Below are positions 15,989-24,452 of a stretch of 64,000 nt of DNA, piece by piece. The DNA is taken from positions 1-64,000 of the forward strand of contig CAYPGQ010000010.1 in the NCBI GenBank assembly GCA_964410125.1, in the 5' to 3' direction. A program made the position numbers and the translations under genes. The notes beneath the pieces are model-generated. The model was given only the letters and a program-made list of their open reading frames with translations, had not been told where the DNA came from and did not search any database. Each line of letters opens with the position of its first letter. Position 1 is the stretch's first letter. The stretch is from G020348385 sp964410125 (GTDB taxonomy: Bacteria > Acidobacteriota > Aminicenantia > Aminicenantales > Aminicenantaceae).

Positions 15989-16279
15989 ATGATTCGAGAA
16001 GATAAATCCCAATCCTATTGTGACTCCGCAGGAAAAGATTTAGGATGCTACACGGTCGAATCCGTGGTCAGCATCGATGATCGAGGACAAATGGTCCTTC
16101 CCAAGGAGATTAGAGAAAAGGCGCATATCTGTCCAGGGGATAAACTGGTTGTGATCACGATGGAGAAGGATGGCAAGTTTTGTTGTCTGTCTTTGATCAA
16201 AGCACAGGATTTCGAAGGGATGGTCAAAAACCTGCTATTCCCGATGTTGACAGATCTTCAGTCGAAAGGGAAATCCTGA
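15989..16279 (+). CDS. AbrB/SpoVT-type swapped-hairpin protein (HgcAB-associated-protein-like)
   Basis: A 96-residue protein with an AbrB/MazE/SpoVT fold: residues 21-55 contain ESVVSIDDRGQMVLPKEIR followed by GDKLVVI, the standard beta-hairpin signature. Cysteines at 11, 20, 49 and about 65 are unusual for plain AbrB proteins and could bind a metal or metalloid. This N-Cys plus AbrB layout resembles the protein annotated as HgcAB-associated, but no hgcA or hgcB is here. The stop overlaps the arsM start by one base (TGATG), so translation is coupled. Role inferred: transition-type regulator or metalloid-responsive partner for ArsM, possibly acting on the operator upstream. Confidence 0.75.
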   Translation: MIREDKSQSYCDSAGKDLGCYTVESVVSIDDRGQMVLPKEIREKAHICPGDKLVVITMEKDGKFCCLSLIKAQDFEGMVKNLLFPMLTDLQSKGKS

Positions 16280-17130
16280 TGAAAGATAACACAAAATTGA
16301 GCGACAAAAAAATCAAGGGAATCGTCCAAAAGCGTTATTCGCAGATCGCCAAACAAAACAGTTCTTGTTGTGGCCAAAGCGAATCATGCTGCGGATCGTC
16401 AGACACGGCCGAACACATCGGAAAAGCCATCGGTTACGGCGAAGAAGAATTACAATCCGTTCCGGAGAATGCCAACCTCGGGCTTGGGTGTGGCAATCCG
16501 GTTGCACTTGCAACTCTTAAGGAAGGAGAAACAGTTTTGGATCTGGGCGCCGGCGCGGGTTTTGACTGCTTTCTTGCCGCCAAAAGAGTCGGCGATAAAG
16601 GGAAAGTGATCGGTGTGGACATGATACCCGAAATGGTAAAGAAAGCAAAGGAAAATGCCAGAAAAGGACAGTATGAAAACGTGGAGTTCAGGCTCGGAGA
16701 GATCGAGAATTTGCCACTGGAGACGGAGTCTGTGGATGTGATAATCTCCAACTGTGTGATAAACCTTTCGCCGGAAAAAAACAAGGTTTTCCAGGAGGCT
16801 TTTCGAGTTCTCAAACCTGGCGGCAGATTGATGGTCTCGGACTTAGTCCTTTTGAAGGAACTCCCCGAATCCATCAGAGAATCGGTCCAAGCCTACACGG
16901 GGTGCATTGCCGGAGCCATGAAGAGAGACGATTACCTCGATCTCATTAAAAATTCGGGATTTCAGGAGCTTGATGTACAAGGGGAAGAATATTTCTCACT
17001 CGGCCTGGAATCCGAAGATGCGTTGGCAAAAGCTTTAGCCCAAGAAGCAGGGATTCCGATCGAACAGCTCACTGAGCTGGCCCGTTCTGTGCTGAGTATC
17101 AAAATAGGCGCTATTAAGCCAAAAAAATAA
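16279..17130 (+). CDS. arsM: Arsenite S-adenosylmethionine methyltransferase
   Basis: A 283-residue cytosolic SAM-dependent enzyme methylating As(III) to methylated and volatile arsenicals. The SAM motif VLDLGAGAGFD lies at 86-96. The three conserved arsenic-binding cysteines are recognisable as Cys71 (GLGCGNP), Cys159 (SNCVINL) and Cys209 (TGCIAGA). The last two are spaced 50 residues apart, as in characterised ArsM. FRVLKPGGRLMVSD (about 175-188) is the typical post-motif. A CCG...CCG pair near residues 30-39 gives extra thiols at the N terminus, common in bacterial ArsM. Start ATG overlaps the stop of the AbrB-like gene. The operon is likely induced by arsenite through the operator at 15941. 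Confidence 0.94.
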   Translation: MKDNTKLSDKKIKGIVQKRYSQIAKQNSSCCGQSESCCGSSDTAEHIGKAIGYGEEELQSVPENANLGLGCGNPVALATLKEGETVLDLGAGAGFDCFLAAKRVGDKGKVIGVDMIPEMVKKAKENARKGQYENVEFRLGEIENLPLETESVDVIISNCVINLSPEKNKVFQEAFRVLKPGGRLMVSDLVLLKELPESIRESVQAYTGCIAGAMKRDDYLDLIKNSGFQELDVQGEEYFSLGLESEDALAKALAQEAGIPIEQLTELARSVLSIKIGAIKPKK

Positions 17131-17142
17131 AATCCTTCTGGA

Positions 17143-18393
17143 TTAAAACCGAAAGAGTTTGTTACCCAGTCTTCTTTGTTCTTCGTTCCATCTCCTTATC
17201 AGATAGGGTTTTTCCGCTTCAAATATCCTGACAATCTTTTCAAAATATTCCTCGCATTCTTTGATATCCATGTGAACGGTGTTGTTCACAAAGGATAAAA
17301 TCCGGGAATGATAAAACGGAATCATGGATTCTATGATCATCTCCTTGGGAATCTCGTTATTCCGGTAGGCGATGGCATAATTGAAAAGGATTCGGGCCCA
17401 GAGGTTAGTACTGTAGTAAAACTTCTCCTTCGGGATCTTCTTTGTCTTCTTGATCTCAGCGAATTCCCCGCTGGGCAAAATTTTCTTCCACACTTCTCCA
17501 TAATGGTCAAATCCGTTGGCAAAATTGGAATACAGGGCGTCTGTATCCACGGAGACAGGAGGGGGCGTTTCTGTGGCTCCCAGGCCAAACCCAAAAATGC
17601 TGCTCGGCCAGCTTTCAGAGGTGTCCTTCCAGAAATATTCGAAGTCTATCATCAGCTCGAAAAAGGTCATGATCACTTGCATGAACATCGGCCCCAAGTC
17701 TTTTGCCGGGTCCTTGGCCTTATGAGATTTGGGTGATCCTAAAAACGTTTGGCATACCTTGAAACGGTGGGCAATGGCAACGGTCGTCATCCAGATGTCT
17801 ATTCCAAAATTCGCCACATTTTCGGTCCATGTTTTTTCGGATAAGAATGCTTGAGCCAGGCGTCGTGAAAATCCAAAATCTCCCCCGATGGGCTGTCTCA
17901 CCCTGAGGCCAAAAAGGGTTCTCAAAAGCGGATATGCGATGTGATTGGTGATCGAACCATCGTATTTATGGCGGATATAGATGGGAGTTACATAGTTGAA
18001 GCCGGCAAAAAGAGGTTCTCCCAGGTATTGAATCCACTGGGGCGTTATGCTCTTCAAATCGGCATCCACAACAACTGCAGCTCCGGCCTCGAGTTCAACA
18101 ACAGCCTCGAACAGATTCCTCAGATTATTCCCCTTCCCTCGAATATCACCAGGAGTCGAGATATATATCTTTGGGACGTCGGTGGGTGTGTTCAAGAAGG
18201 CAGTTTTTGTCCCATCCGGCGAATTGTTGTCCATGTTAATGATGACCGACTTTTTGTCCGGAAAGTATTTGCACAAACCTTGACTGGCCATTTGAGTGGG
18301 ATAAGAGATGGAATCCGCCTCGTTAAACGAGGGTATACCTACGATAAAATCAGCTTTTTTGACTTGCTCAGGATTTTCGATGATCACATCCAT
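17143..18393 (-). CDS. GT2-like glycosyltransferase, possibly glucosyl/mannosylglycerate synthase-type
   Basis: A 416-residue GT-A-fold transferase with no membrane segments. Key parts are VGIPSFNEADSI (about 19-30), NMDNNSPDGT (nucleotide-sugar site, about 53-62), RGKGNNLRNLF (about 84-94) and VVVDADLKS (about 107-115), which carries the DxD-type metal-binding acid. The long C-terminal half is helical. The RGKGxN stretch and acid pattern recall enzymes making glucosyl- or mannosyl-(phospho)glycerate solutes. A mannosyl-3-phosphoglycerate-phosphatase-like gene lies 15 kb away at 32598, so a compatible-solute role is attractive but not proven. It follows the unknown minus-strand gene by 43 nt and has AAGGAAG before its ATG. 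Confidence 0.72.
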   Translation of the reverse strand: MDVIIENPEQVKKADFIVGIPSFNEADSISYPTQMASQGLCKYFPDKKSVIINMDNNSPDGTKTAFLNTPTDVPKIYISTPGDIRGKGNNLRNLFEAVVELEAGAAVVVDADLKSITPQWIQYLGEPLFAGFNYVTPIYIRHKYDGSITNHIAYPLLRTLFGLRVRQPIGGDFGFSRRLAQAFLSEKTWTENVANFGIDIWMTTVAIAHRFKVCQTFLGSPKSHKAKDPAKDLGPMFMQVIMTFFELMIDFEYFWKDTSESWPSSIFGFGLGATETPPPVSVDTDALYSNFANGFDHYGEVWKKILPSGEFAEIKKTKKIPKEKFYYSTNLWARILFNYAIAYRNNEIPKEMIIESMIPFYHSRILSFVNNTVHMDIKECEEYFEKIVRIFEAEKPYLIRRWNEEQRRLGNKLFRF

Positions 18394-18436
18394 TGGAACT
18401 TCCTTTCCGCCTATAATAACATGAATTATGTTCGAG

Positions 18437-18949
18437 TCAAGACTGCTGTTTTTGGACAGCTTGTTTGTTCATATCTTTGGCTTGATTGATCAAATCTTCT
18501 AGACGATCCAGGATAATCCTGACTTTGATATTGGATAATTTTCGTTTTCCCGATTGTTGCGTTTGAAAATGCTTTTTCAAAAGAAGTTCGATGCTTTCTT
18601 CGTCCATCCATTCGTGCAAAAACTCATCCTTAAAAAGTTCAGACCTAAGATCCTCATATTCTTGACTCATCGCTAGAATATGAAATTCTTCGAGAAGTTC
18701 GTCACGCCACTTCTGGTAATCATCAGCGGTATAAGCTGGGATGGGACCGAGAAGTTTTTTGGCATTCTCTAATGCTTCCTTCAAGAAACCATCGGCATCC
18801 CGGAGCAAGTTTCTGGCTTTGTAATAATCCGCCGGTTTAAAACTTTCCTCCTCTTTCAGAAGATTGCTGAACATCTCGACAGACTTGTTCACACATTCCC
18901 AACATTTGGATGCCTTATGATAGATTAGATTTTCTGTGCCCTGTTGCAT
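18437..18949 (-). CDS. Hypothetical helical protein upstream of the glycosyltransferase
   Basis: About 170 residues, predominantly alpha-helical and charged, with a WDE-rich middle. It has CWEC near the N terminus (SKCWECVNKS) and a Gln-rich end (KQAVQKQQS). No domain is recognised. GAGGGAG lies 7 nt before ATG 18949, which I prefer; an in-frame ATG at 19024 would add 25 residues. The 5' leader contains a 21-bp RNA hairpin (19032-19103). It is probably co-transcribed with the glycosyltransferase 43 nt downstream. The two-Cys motif could bind metal. Confidence 0.6.
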   Translation of the reverse strand: MQQGTENLIYHKASKCWECVNKSVEMFSNLLKEEESFKPADYYKARNLLRDADGFLKEALENAKKLLGPIPAYTADDYQKWRDELLEEFHILAMSQEYEDLRSELFKDEFLHEWMDEESIELLLKKHFQTQQSGKRKLSNIKVRIILDRLEDLINQAKDMNKQAVQKQQS

Positions 18950-19031
18950 ATTAATCTCCCTCACCCCATAAAACACTCTCTCTGGGACTGCCATTATATA
19001 CAATTTTCCCACATCCTTCAACATAAGGACG

Positions 19032-19103
19032 TCCCATTAGATACCACCCTATCTTAAAAATTCTTGATACTCATTCATCAGGATAGGGTGATACCTAATG
19101 GGG
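19032..19103 (-). other. Long 5'-leader hairpin, structured as minus-strand RNA
   Basis: Arms at 19032-19053 and 19082-19103 form a 21-bp stem around a 28-nt loop. Read as minus-strand RNA, every position pairs, with two G-U pairs. Read on the plus strand, the same positions are A-C mismatches. This asymmetry suggests that the minus-strand RNA is the functional form, placing it in the leader of the gene starting at 18949. No U-run follows, so it is not an intrinsic terminator. Confidence 0.6.
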
Positions 19104-19119
19104 AATCCTTTTTCTCAGA

Positions 19120-19255
19120 CAGTCAGGCAAGCTGAAGAGGAAGTCATCCGGAGGCGAGCGGGCATGGTTCCTCGAAGAGGAGAGCGAGCCGAGGAATAAG
19201 CGGATTTTCCTCGCTGGGGAAAATCAGCGGGCTGACGTTTCAGCTTGCCTGACTG
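19120..19255. repeat. Inverted-repeat element with perfect 17-bp arms, long copy of the hairpin family
   Basis: CAGTCAGGCAAGCTGAA (19120-19136) and TTCAGCTTGCCTGACTG (19239-19255) are exact reverse complements. Inside lie two further stem-forming parts: TTCCTCG...CGAGGAA near 19170-19196 and GATTTTCC/GGAAAATC at 19204-19227. The right half is homologous to the reverse complement of 9533-9604. The element ends 5 nt before the -35 box of the next gene. It resembles a non-autonomous MITE- or REP-like element; no coding capacity is seen. Confidence 0.7.
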
Positions 19256-19260
19256 TTTTT

Positions 19261-19289
19261 TTGACTTCGGATGATGAGTTTGATATAAA
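19261..19289 (+). promoter_or_regulatory. Sigma70-type promoter of the M14 carboxypeptidase gene
   Basis: TTGACT (19261-19266) and TATAAA (19284-19289) with a 17-nt spacer. The hexamers are the same as in the promoter at 4142. Expected transcription start is near 19296, leaving a leader of about 38 nt that contains GGAGAGGAGAC before ATG 19334. The inverted-repeat element abuts the -35 box. Confidence 0.7.
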
Positions 19290-19333
19290 ATTTCCTAATG
19301 TTTTTACCCCAGAATTGGAGAGGAGACAAGCGC

Positions 19334-22105
19334 ATGAAAAAAACACTTATCCTTGTTTTACTGGGCTCTTTTTTATTTTCACCGCAGCTTATTGCACAAG
19401 ACAAAATCACCACGCCAAAAGAAGCTATGGGCTATAATGCCGGAGAGGATTATTTTCTGGCTTCTTACACCCAATTATCCGATTATTGGAAAAAACTCGC
19501 TCAGGAAAGCGCCCGCATGTCCTTGGTAAAAATCGGAAAAACAGCAGAGGGAAGGCCGATGTACATGGCCATCATTACATCCCCTGAAAACCACCCTCGC
19601 ATCGACCGATATAAGGAAATCGCTAAGCGGATGGCTCTTGCTGAAGGCCTGAACGACACACACGCAATGGAGCTGGCAAAAGAGGGCCGAGCCATCGTGT
19701 GGATCGATGGCGGGCTTCATGGAACCGAAGTTTTGGGAGCCCAGCAGCTGATCGAGCTTGTCTATCAGATGGTCAGCCGCAATGATACAGAGACCTTGCG
19801 GATCCTTGACAACGTCATCCTCCTGGTTATCTGCTCCAATCCTGATGGCATGGAGCTCGTTGGTGACTGGTATATGCGCAAACCGGAGCCTACCAAACGC
19901 TCCACAAGAGGACTGCCCAGGCTGTACCATAAATATATCGGTCATGACAACAATAGGGATTTTTACATGTCGACTCAGGTTGAAACCGAAGCTCTGAACC
20001 GCATACTGTACAGGGAATGGTTCCCCCAAATCGTGTACAATCATCATCAATCGGGTCCATCAGGCTGTGTCTTATTCGCCCCACCTTTCAGAGACCCTTT
20101 CAATTACACTTATGATCCATTGATCCCGGTCCAAATTCAACTGCTGGGAGCTGCTATGCACACGCGATTCGTCCAAGAAGAAAAACCTGGAGCCACGATG
20201 CGGTCGGGAGCAGGATATTCCATCTGGTGGAACGGCGGATTGAGGACAACCGTATACTTCCATAACATGATAGGGATACTGACCGAGACGATCGGAAATC
20301 CCACTCCGATGGAGATTCCTTTCATCCCAGATAAACATCTCCCCAACAGCGATTACCCTTATCCCGTGGCCCCCCAAAAGTGGCATTTTCGTCAATCCTT
20401 GGAATATTCCATCACTGCTGACCGAGCCATCCTTGATTTCGCTTCCAAACATCGTGAAGAATTTTTGCTCAATATCTATCGCATGGGAAAAAGATCCATC
20501 GAAAGGGGCAATCGGGATCACTGGACCATCGTTCCTAATAGCATCCTCGCTCTGAATGATAAAATCGAGGCTGATCAAGCTAAAATGGAAGCATCAGGCC
20601 GGTCCCGAGGATTCCCTGTCAAATATTATGAAATGCTCCACGATCCCGCCACGCGTGATCCAAGAGGATACATCCTTCCGGCCAACCAGCCCGAATTTTT
20701 AACCGCCACCAAATTCATCAACACCCTTATCAAAAACGGCATCACCGTACATCAAGCCAGCCGGGATTTCGAGGTCTCCGGAAAATCTTACCCAGCCGAT
20801 TCCTACATCATAAAAAGCGCTCAAGCTTTTCGCCCCCATCTTCTTTCCATGTTCGAGCCTCAAAACTATCCCGACGACATCCCCTGCCCTGGGGAACCTC
20901 CAAAGCCCACATACGACATGGCAGGTTGGACTCTCGCCTTCCAGATGGGAGCCCGGTTTGACAGGATCCTGGAAGGATTCGATGGTCCTTTCGAAAAAAT
21001 TGTGGATTTTGCACAAACTCCGGCGGGAAACATAACTAATACAGATAGGGCTGTTGGATTCCTGCTGGACCATAGGGTCAACGATGCTTTTATCGCCACG
21101 AACAGGCTTTTAGGAAACAAGGGAGAAGTCTATTGGTTGAAACAGCCCTTCGAGGCCAACGGGAAAACCTATGCCGCAGGATCGATATACATTCCGAAAA
21201 AGCCTTCAACCACAAAACAATTGGAAATGTTATCAGATGAACTGGGACTGAAATTCGAAGGGACAGCACGCAAGCCATGGGGCGAAGCATTCCGCCTGAA
21301 GCCTCTCCGCATCGGCCTTTGGGATCGCTACGGAGGATCGATGTCATCTGGATGGGTAAGATGGCTGTTTGAGCAGTTCGAATTCCCGTTCGAAGTCGTT
21401 TATCCCAATTCTCTCGACTCTGACAATCTTGCGGAAAAATTCGATGTCCTGGTGTTTGTCAGCGGAGCCATCCCCGGACAAAGCACTCAAGTCGGTCAAC
21501 GCTACGGCCGATCCGCCCCAATGAAGCCAGAAGATGTTCCTGCAGAGTACCGCGATCGGTTGGGAAATATTACTGTCGATAAAACAGTGCCTCAGCTTCT
21601 ACGTTTTCTTAAAGAAGGGGGAACCGTCCTCACCATCGGAAGCTCTTCAAGTCTGGGTTTCCATGCCGGCCTCCCGATCAAAAATGCCCTTGTCGAAAAA
21701 ACACAGGACGGAACCGAGAAGCCCCTATCGAGTGGTCAGATTTTTATTCCGGGTTCCCTTCTCCAGGTCCGGCTCGACACTAGCCATCCCCTAACTTACG
21801 GGATGGGTGATACGGCAGATGTGGTATTCAACCGAAGCCCTGTTTTTAGACTTAAGCCCGAAGCCCAGCTCGAGGGAGTTCGCCCGATAGCCTGGTTCGA
21901 CAGCAACGCCCCTTTGAGGAGCGGATGGGCCTGGGGACAGCACTACTTGGAGGGAGGGATCGCCCTGATCGAAGCGACTATCGGCAAGGGGAAACTTGTC
22001 ATGTATGGTCCGGAAATCGCATTTCGCGGCCAACCTCACGGCACGTTTAAACTCTTGTTCAATGGCCTGTACCATGGACCTGCCAAAGTTGTCCTTTTGA
22101 AGTGA
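19334..22105 (+). CDS. Secreted M14-family zinc carboxypeptidase
   Basis: A 923-residue exported protein with a signal peptide (about 4-20, cleavage after LIAQ). The M14 zinc site is HGTE (His129, Glu132) with a third ligand in YNHHQSG (about His237/238). DNNRDFYM in between supplies the substrate-binding Asn-Arg. Zinc carboxypeptidases remove C-terminal residues from peptides. The protein is more than twice the size of a minimal M14 domain. The C-terminal 450 residues include an alpha/beta part with LRIGLWDRYGGSMSSGW, like the glutamine-amidotransferase-like domain found in large bacterial M14 proteins. ATG 19334 follows GAGGAGAC. Monocistronic; its end converges on the S46 gene. Confidence 0.88.
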   Translation: MKKTLILVLLGSFLFSPQLIAQDKITTPKEAMGYNAGEDYFLASYTQLSDYWKKLAQESARMSLVKIGKTAEGRPMYMAIITSPENHPRIDRYKEIAKRMALAEGLNDTHAMELAKEGRAIVWIDGGLHGTEVLGAQQLIELVYQMVSRNDTETLRILDNVILLVICSNPDGMELVGDWYMRKPEPTKRSTRGLPRLYHKYIGHDNNRDFYMSTQVETEALNRILYREWFPQIVYNHHQSGPSGCVLFAPPFRDPFNYTYDPLIPVQIQLLGAAMHTRFVQEEKPGATMRSGAGYSIWWNGGLRTTVYFHNMIGILTETIGNPTPMEIPFIPDKHLPNSDYPYPVAPQKWHFRQSLEYSITADRAILDFASKHREEFLLNIYRMGKRSIERGNRDHWTIVPNSILALNDKIEADQAKMEASGRSRGFPVKYYEMLHDPATRDPRGYILPANQPEFLTATKFINTLIKNGITVHQASRDFEVSGKSYPADSYIIKSAQAFRPHLLSMFEPQNYPDDIPCPGEPPKPTYDMAGWTLAFQMGARFDRILEGFDGPFEKIVDFAQTPAGNITNTDRAVGFLLDHRVNDAFIATNRLLGNKGEVYWLKQPFEANGKTYAAGSIYIPKKPSTTKQLEMLSDELGLKFEGTARKPWGEAFRLKPLRIGLWDRYGGSMSSGWVRWLFEQFEFPFEVVYPNSLDSDNLAEKFDVLVFVSGAIPGQSTQVGQRYGRSAPMKPEDVPAEYRDRLGNITVDKTVPQLLRFLKEGGTVLTIGSSSSLGFHAGLPIKNALVEKTQDGTEKPLSSGQIFIPGSLLQVRLDTSHPLTYGMGDTADVVFNRSPVFRLKPEAQLEGVRPIAWFDSNAPLRSGWAWGQHYLEGGIALIEATIGKGKLVMYGPEIAFRGQPHGTFKLLFNGLYHGPAKVVLLK

Positions 22106-22221
22106 TTGTCTGGTAATAGTCACTCCAGATACTCTCAGGAAAAGAAAGGTGATGAGGACAGGGCAATCAAAAAAAATCCCCACCAGATAATTGTCTCTCC
22201 AAAGTAGTTGGGGTAGCTGGA

Positions 22222-24387
22222 CTATTTTTCCGCTAGAACATTCATCTCTCTCAAGAGGTACTCCACTCCTCCGAATTTTTGTGTGACCCAAAGCACATAC
22301 CGGATATCCACGGCGATCGAACGGCTGTAATCTTCACTCCAGCCATAATCATTGATGGTGGCTTCCCACGCGCGATCAAAATTCACCCCAACCAGCTCTC
22401 CACGTGCGTTCAGGACAGGGCTACCAGAATTTCCACCTGTCGTGTCTGCATCGTACAAAAGGCAAGCCGGAACACTGTTGAACTCAGGATGAAAAAATTG
22501 TCCGAAATCTTTAGCTTTGTTCAAATCCATGATTTTTTGGGGCGTGTCAAAAGGCTCCTCGCCTGTGGTTTTTTGAATAATTCCCTCTAAAGTGGTGATG
22601 GGTTTGTAATAAACCGCATCCCTAGGGCTATAACCTCGTATTCTTCCGAATGTCAGACGGAGAGTCCTGTTTGCATCAGGAATGAATTCTTTCTGGTAGA
22701 ATTCCTTTTTGACATCAATCAGATGAGCAGAGAGCTCAGCCAGAACTCCCCTCTGTTCCTGTTCTGTATCTTTTTGTTCTTGATACACCGGATATAGCGC
22801 TTCACTCAATTGAAGGAAGGGATCTTCAATATCTTTGAGTTCCTGCGTTGATTTATTCAGTGCACCCATCAAAACATCAACATCATTGAGGTTAGATCGA
22901 TTGTATAATTGATCGATGAAGTCATCGATGGACTTTTCGAGATCGTCTCCTTTAAAGACGGCTTCTAGTGCGGAAATACGAAAATCCTTTGGCAATTGCG
23001 ATGCTCGTTTCAATATCTCCTTCAAGATGAATTTATCTGTCGATTCATAATAGTCCTTAAGGCTTCTTTCCAGTCTTTGTTTTGTGCGGGCAAAATTACG
23101 ATCCATATAGGCAGATTCTCTTTCTATATCCTTTTTCTGCCGTTCAATGGATGCTTCGTAAACCATGTAGGCGAATTGGATCATGTTCACGCTTCTGCGT
23201 AGATAGTTCAAAATCAGATCGTATTCAGCCCGGGCCCGAACCTCCTCATAGATTTTTTCGATTCTATTTAGGAGGTCTCCGTAGTCTGTCTTCCGACCCT
23301 CAGCCGCCTCGATGAATCTCTGCAGGTTATGTTCCTCGATGCGTTTTTTTTCAACAAGATGAAGTCTTTTCATCCCCAAAAGCTTACCCCGGTAATTCTT
23401 CATGGTATTGGAGAGTCCTCTTATCCGGGAGAGATGCTTTAAAGCCACAGCACGATCGTTCTCTCCCATTTTTTCCATGACAGAAATCTGCCAGGCGTAC
23501 CAATCAGCCACCCAGGGCATCCTTACCTCTTCCTCATAAGAAAGAAAATGAGACGTCCTGTGCCGATAGGTTCTTCCTGGATATCCCAGAAGAAAAACAA
23601 AATCTCCCTCATTAACTCCCTTGGGATTCACTTGCAGGCATTTTTTCGGATGATAAGGAACATTTTTTTCAGAGTAATCCGCAGGCGATCCATCTGGTGC
23701 TACATAAGCCCGCAAAAAAGAAAAATCTCCTGTGTGACGAGGCCACATCCAATTATCCACTTCTCCCCCAAAATTCCCGATGGATCGGGGAGGGACATAA
23801 ACCAGGCGGATATCCTTCAAATAGGTATAACTAAAAAGCACATAGGTTTTTCCTGTGAACATCTCGGCTACTTCCACTCTTTTACCAGGTTTTTTTTTCT
23901 CTTCCTCTACGACAATCTTTTTGATCCTCTGTTCAACGGCCTTGGTGCGCTCGGCATAACCCATTTTCTGTTTGATAACACTCAGTACCTCTTCCGAGAC
24001 ATCTTTGTAAGATTCGGTTATACGAGCTGTGAGTCCTTCGGCACGGATTTCTTTTGACCGATCTCGAGCCAAAAACCCATGTTGAATATAATCCTTCTCT
24101 TTTGTACTGGCTGCTTGCACAGCCCCATACGCCACATGATGATTTGTAATAATCAATCCGTCATTTGATACAAAAGAACCCGTTGCCCCAACCTGAACAA
24201 CAGCCTGCACCAAACTGAGCTTATCCAGACTAAAAACTTCATCAGGTGCAATCTCTAAGCCCCTTGATTGAAGATCAAGTTTGCCTATCTCACTGATGGG
24301 CCACATCCCCTCATCTGGGTAAATAGACACGGACAGAAAAATGATCCCTACGGCAAAGATAAAGCCAAATAATGATCGTCTAAGCAT
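22222..24387 (-). CDS. S46 dipeptidyl peptidase, predicted DPP11-type (Asp/Glu-specific)
   Basis: A 721-residue exported serine peptidase with a signal peptide (about 5-22). DEGMWP starts the mature chain as usual in S46. The catalytic His is in TNHHVAYG (His84), and the Ser is in TGGNSGSPVLN near residue 655. Eighteen residues after that Ser the sequence reads NFDRAWE. In Porphyromonas enzymes this position (673) is Gly in DPP7 and Arg in DPP11, and Arg gives specificity for acidic P1 residues. The prediction therefore is release of X-Asp/X-Glu dipeptides in the periplasm. Start ATG 24387 has GAGGAGAG upstream. It is the last gene of a three-gene secreted-protein operon. Confidence 0.88.
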   Translation of the reverse strand: MLRRSLFGFIFAVGIIFLSVSIYPDEGMWPISEIGKLDLQSRGLEIAPDEVFSLDKLSLVQAVVQVGATGSFVSNDGLIITNHHVAYGAVQAASTKEKDYIQHGFLARDRSKEIRAEGLTARITESYKDVSEEVLSVIKQKMGYAERTKAVEQRIKKIVVEEEKKKPGKRVEVAEMFTGKTYVLFSYTYLKDIRLVYVPPRSIGNFGGEVDNWMWPRHTGDFSFLRAYVAPDGSPADYSEKNVPYHPKKCLQVNPKGVNEGDFVFLLGYPGRTYRHRTSHFLSYEEEVRMPWVADWYAWQISVMEKMGENDRAVALKHLSRIRGLSNTMKNYRGKLLGMKRLHLVEKKRIEEHNLQRFIEAAEGRKTDYGDLLNRIEKIYEEVRARAEYDLILNYLRRSVNMIQFAYMVYEASIERQKKDIERESAYMDRNFARTKQRLERSLKDYYESTDKFILKEILKRASQLPKDFRISALEAVFKGDDLEKSIDDFIDQLYNRSNLNDVDVLMGALNKSTQELKDIEDPFLQLSEALYPVYQEQKDTEQEQRGVLAELSAHLIDVKKEFYQKEFIPDANRTLRLTFGRIRGYSPRDAVYYKPITTLEGIIQKTTGEEPFDTPQKIMDLNKAKDFGQFFHPEFNSVPACLLYDADTTGGNSGSPVLNARGELVGVNFDRAWEATINDYGWSEDYSRSIAVDIRYVLWVTQKFGGVEYLLREMNVLAEK

Positions 24388-24452
24388 GTTTCTCTCCTCG
24401 ATATAATTTTTAAATGGAAGGAACAACCAGGTGGTTGTAACATGTCCTTTCT

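Noticed and set aside
22106..22221. Terminator or repeat between the M14 and S46 genes
   Set aside because: Only an imperfect, widely spaced GTCTGGT/ACCAGAT pair is seen; no compact stem with a T-run.
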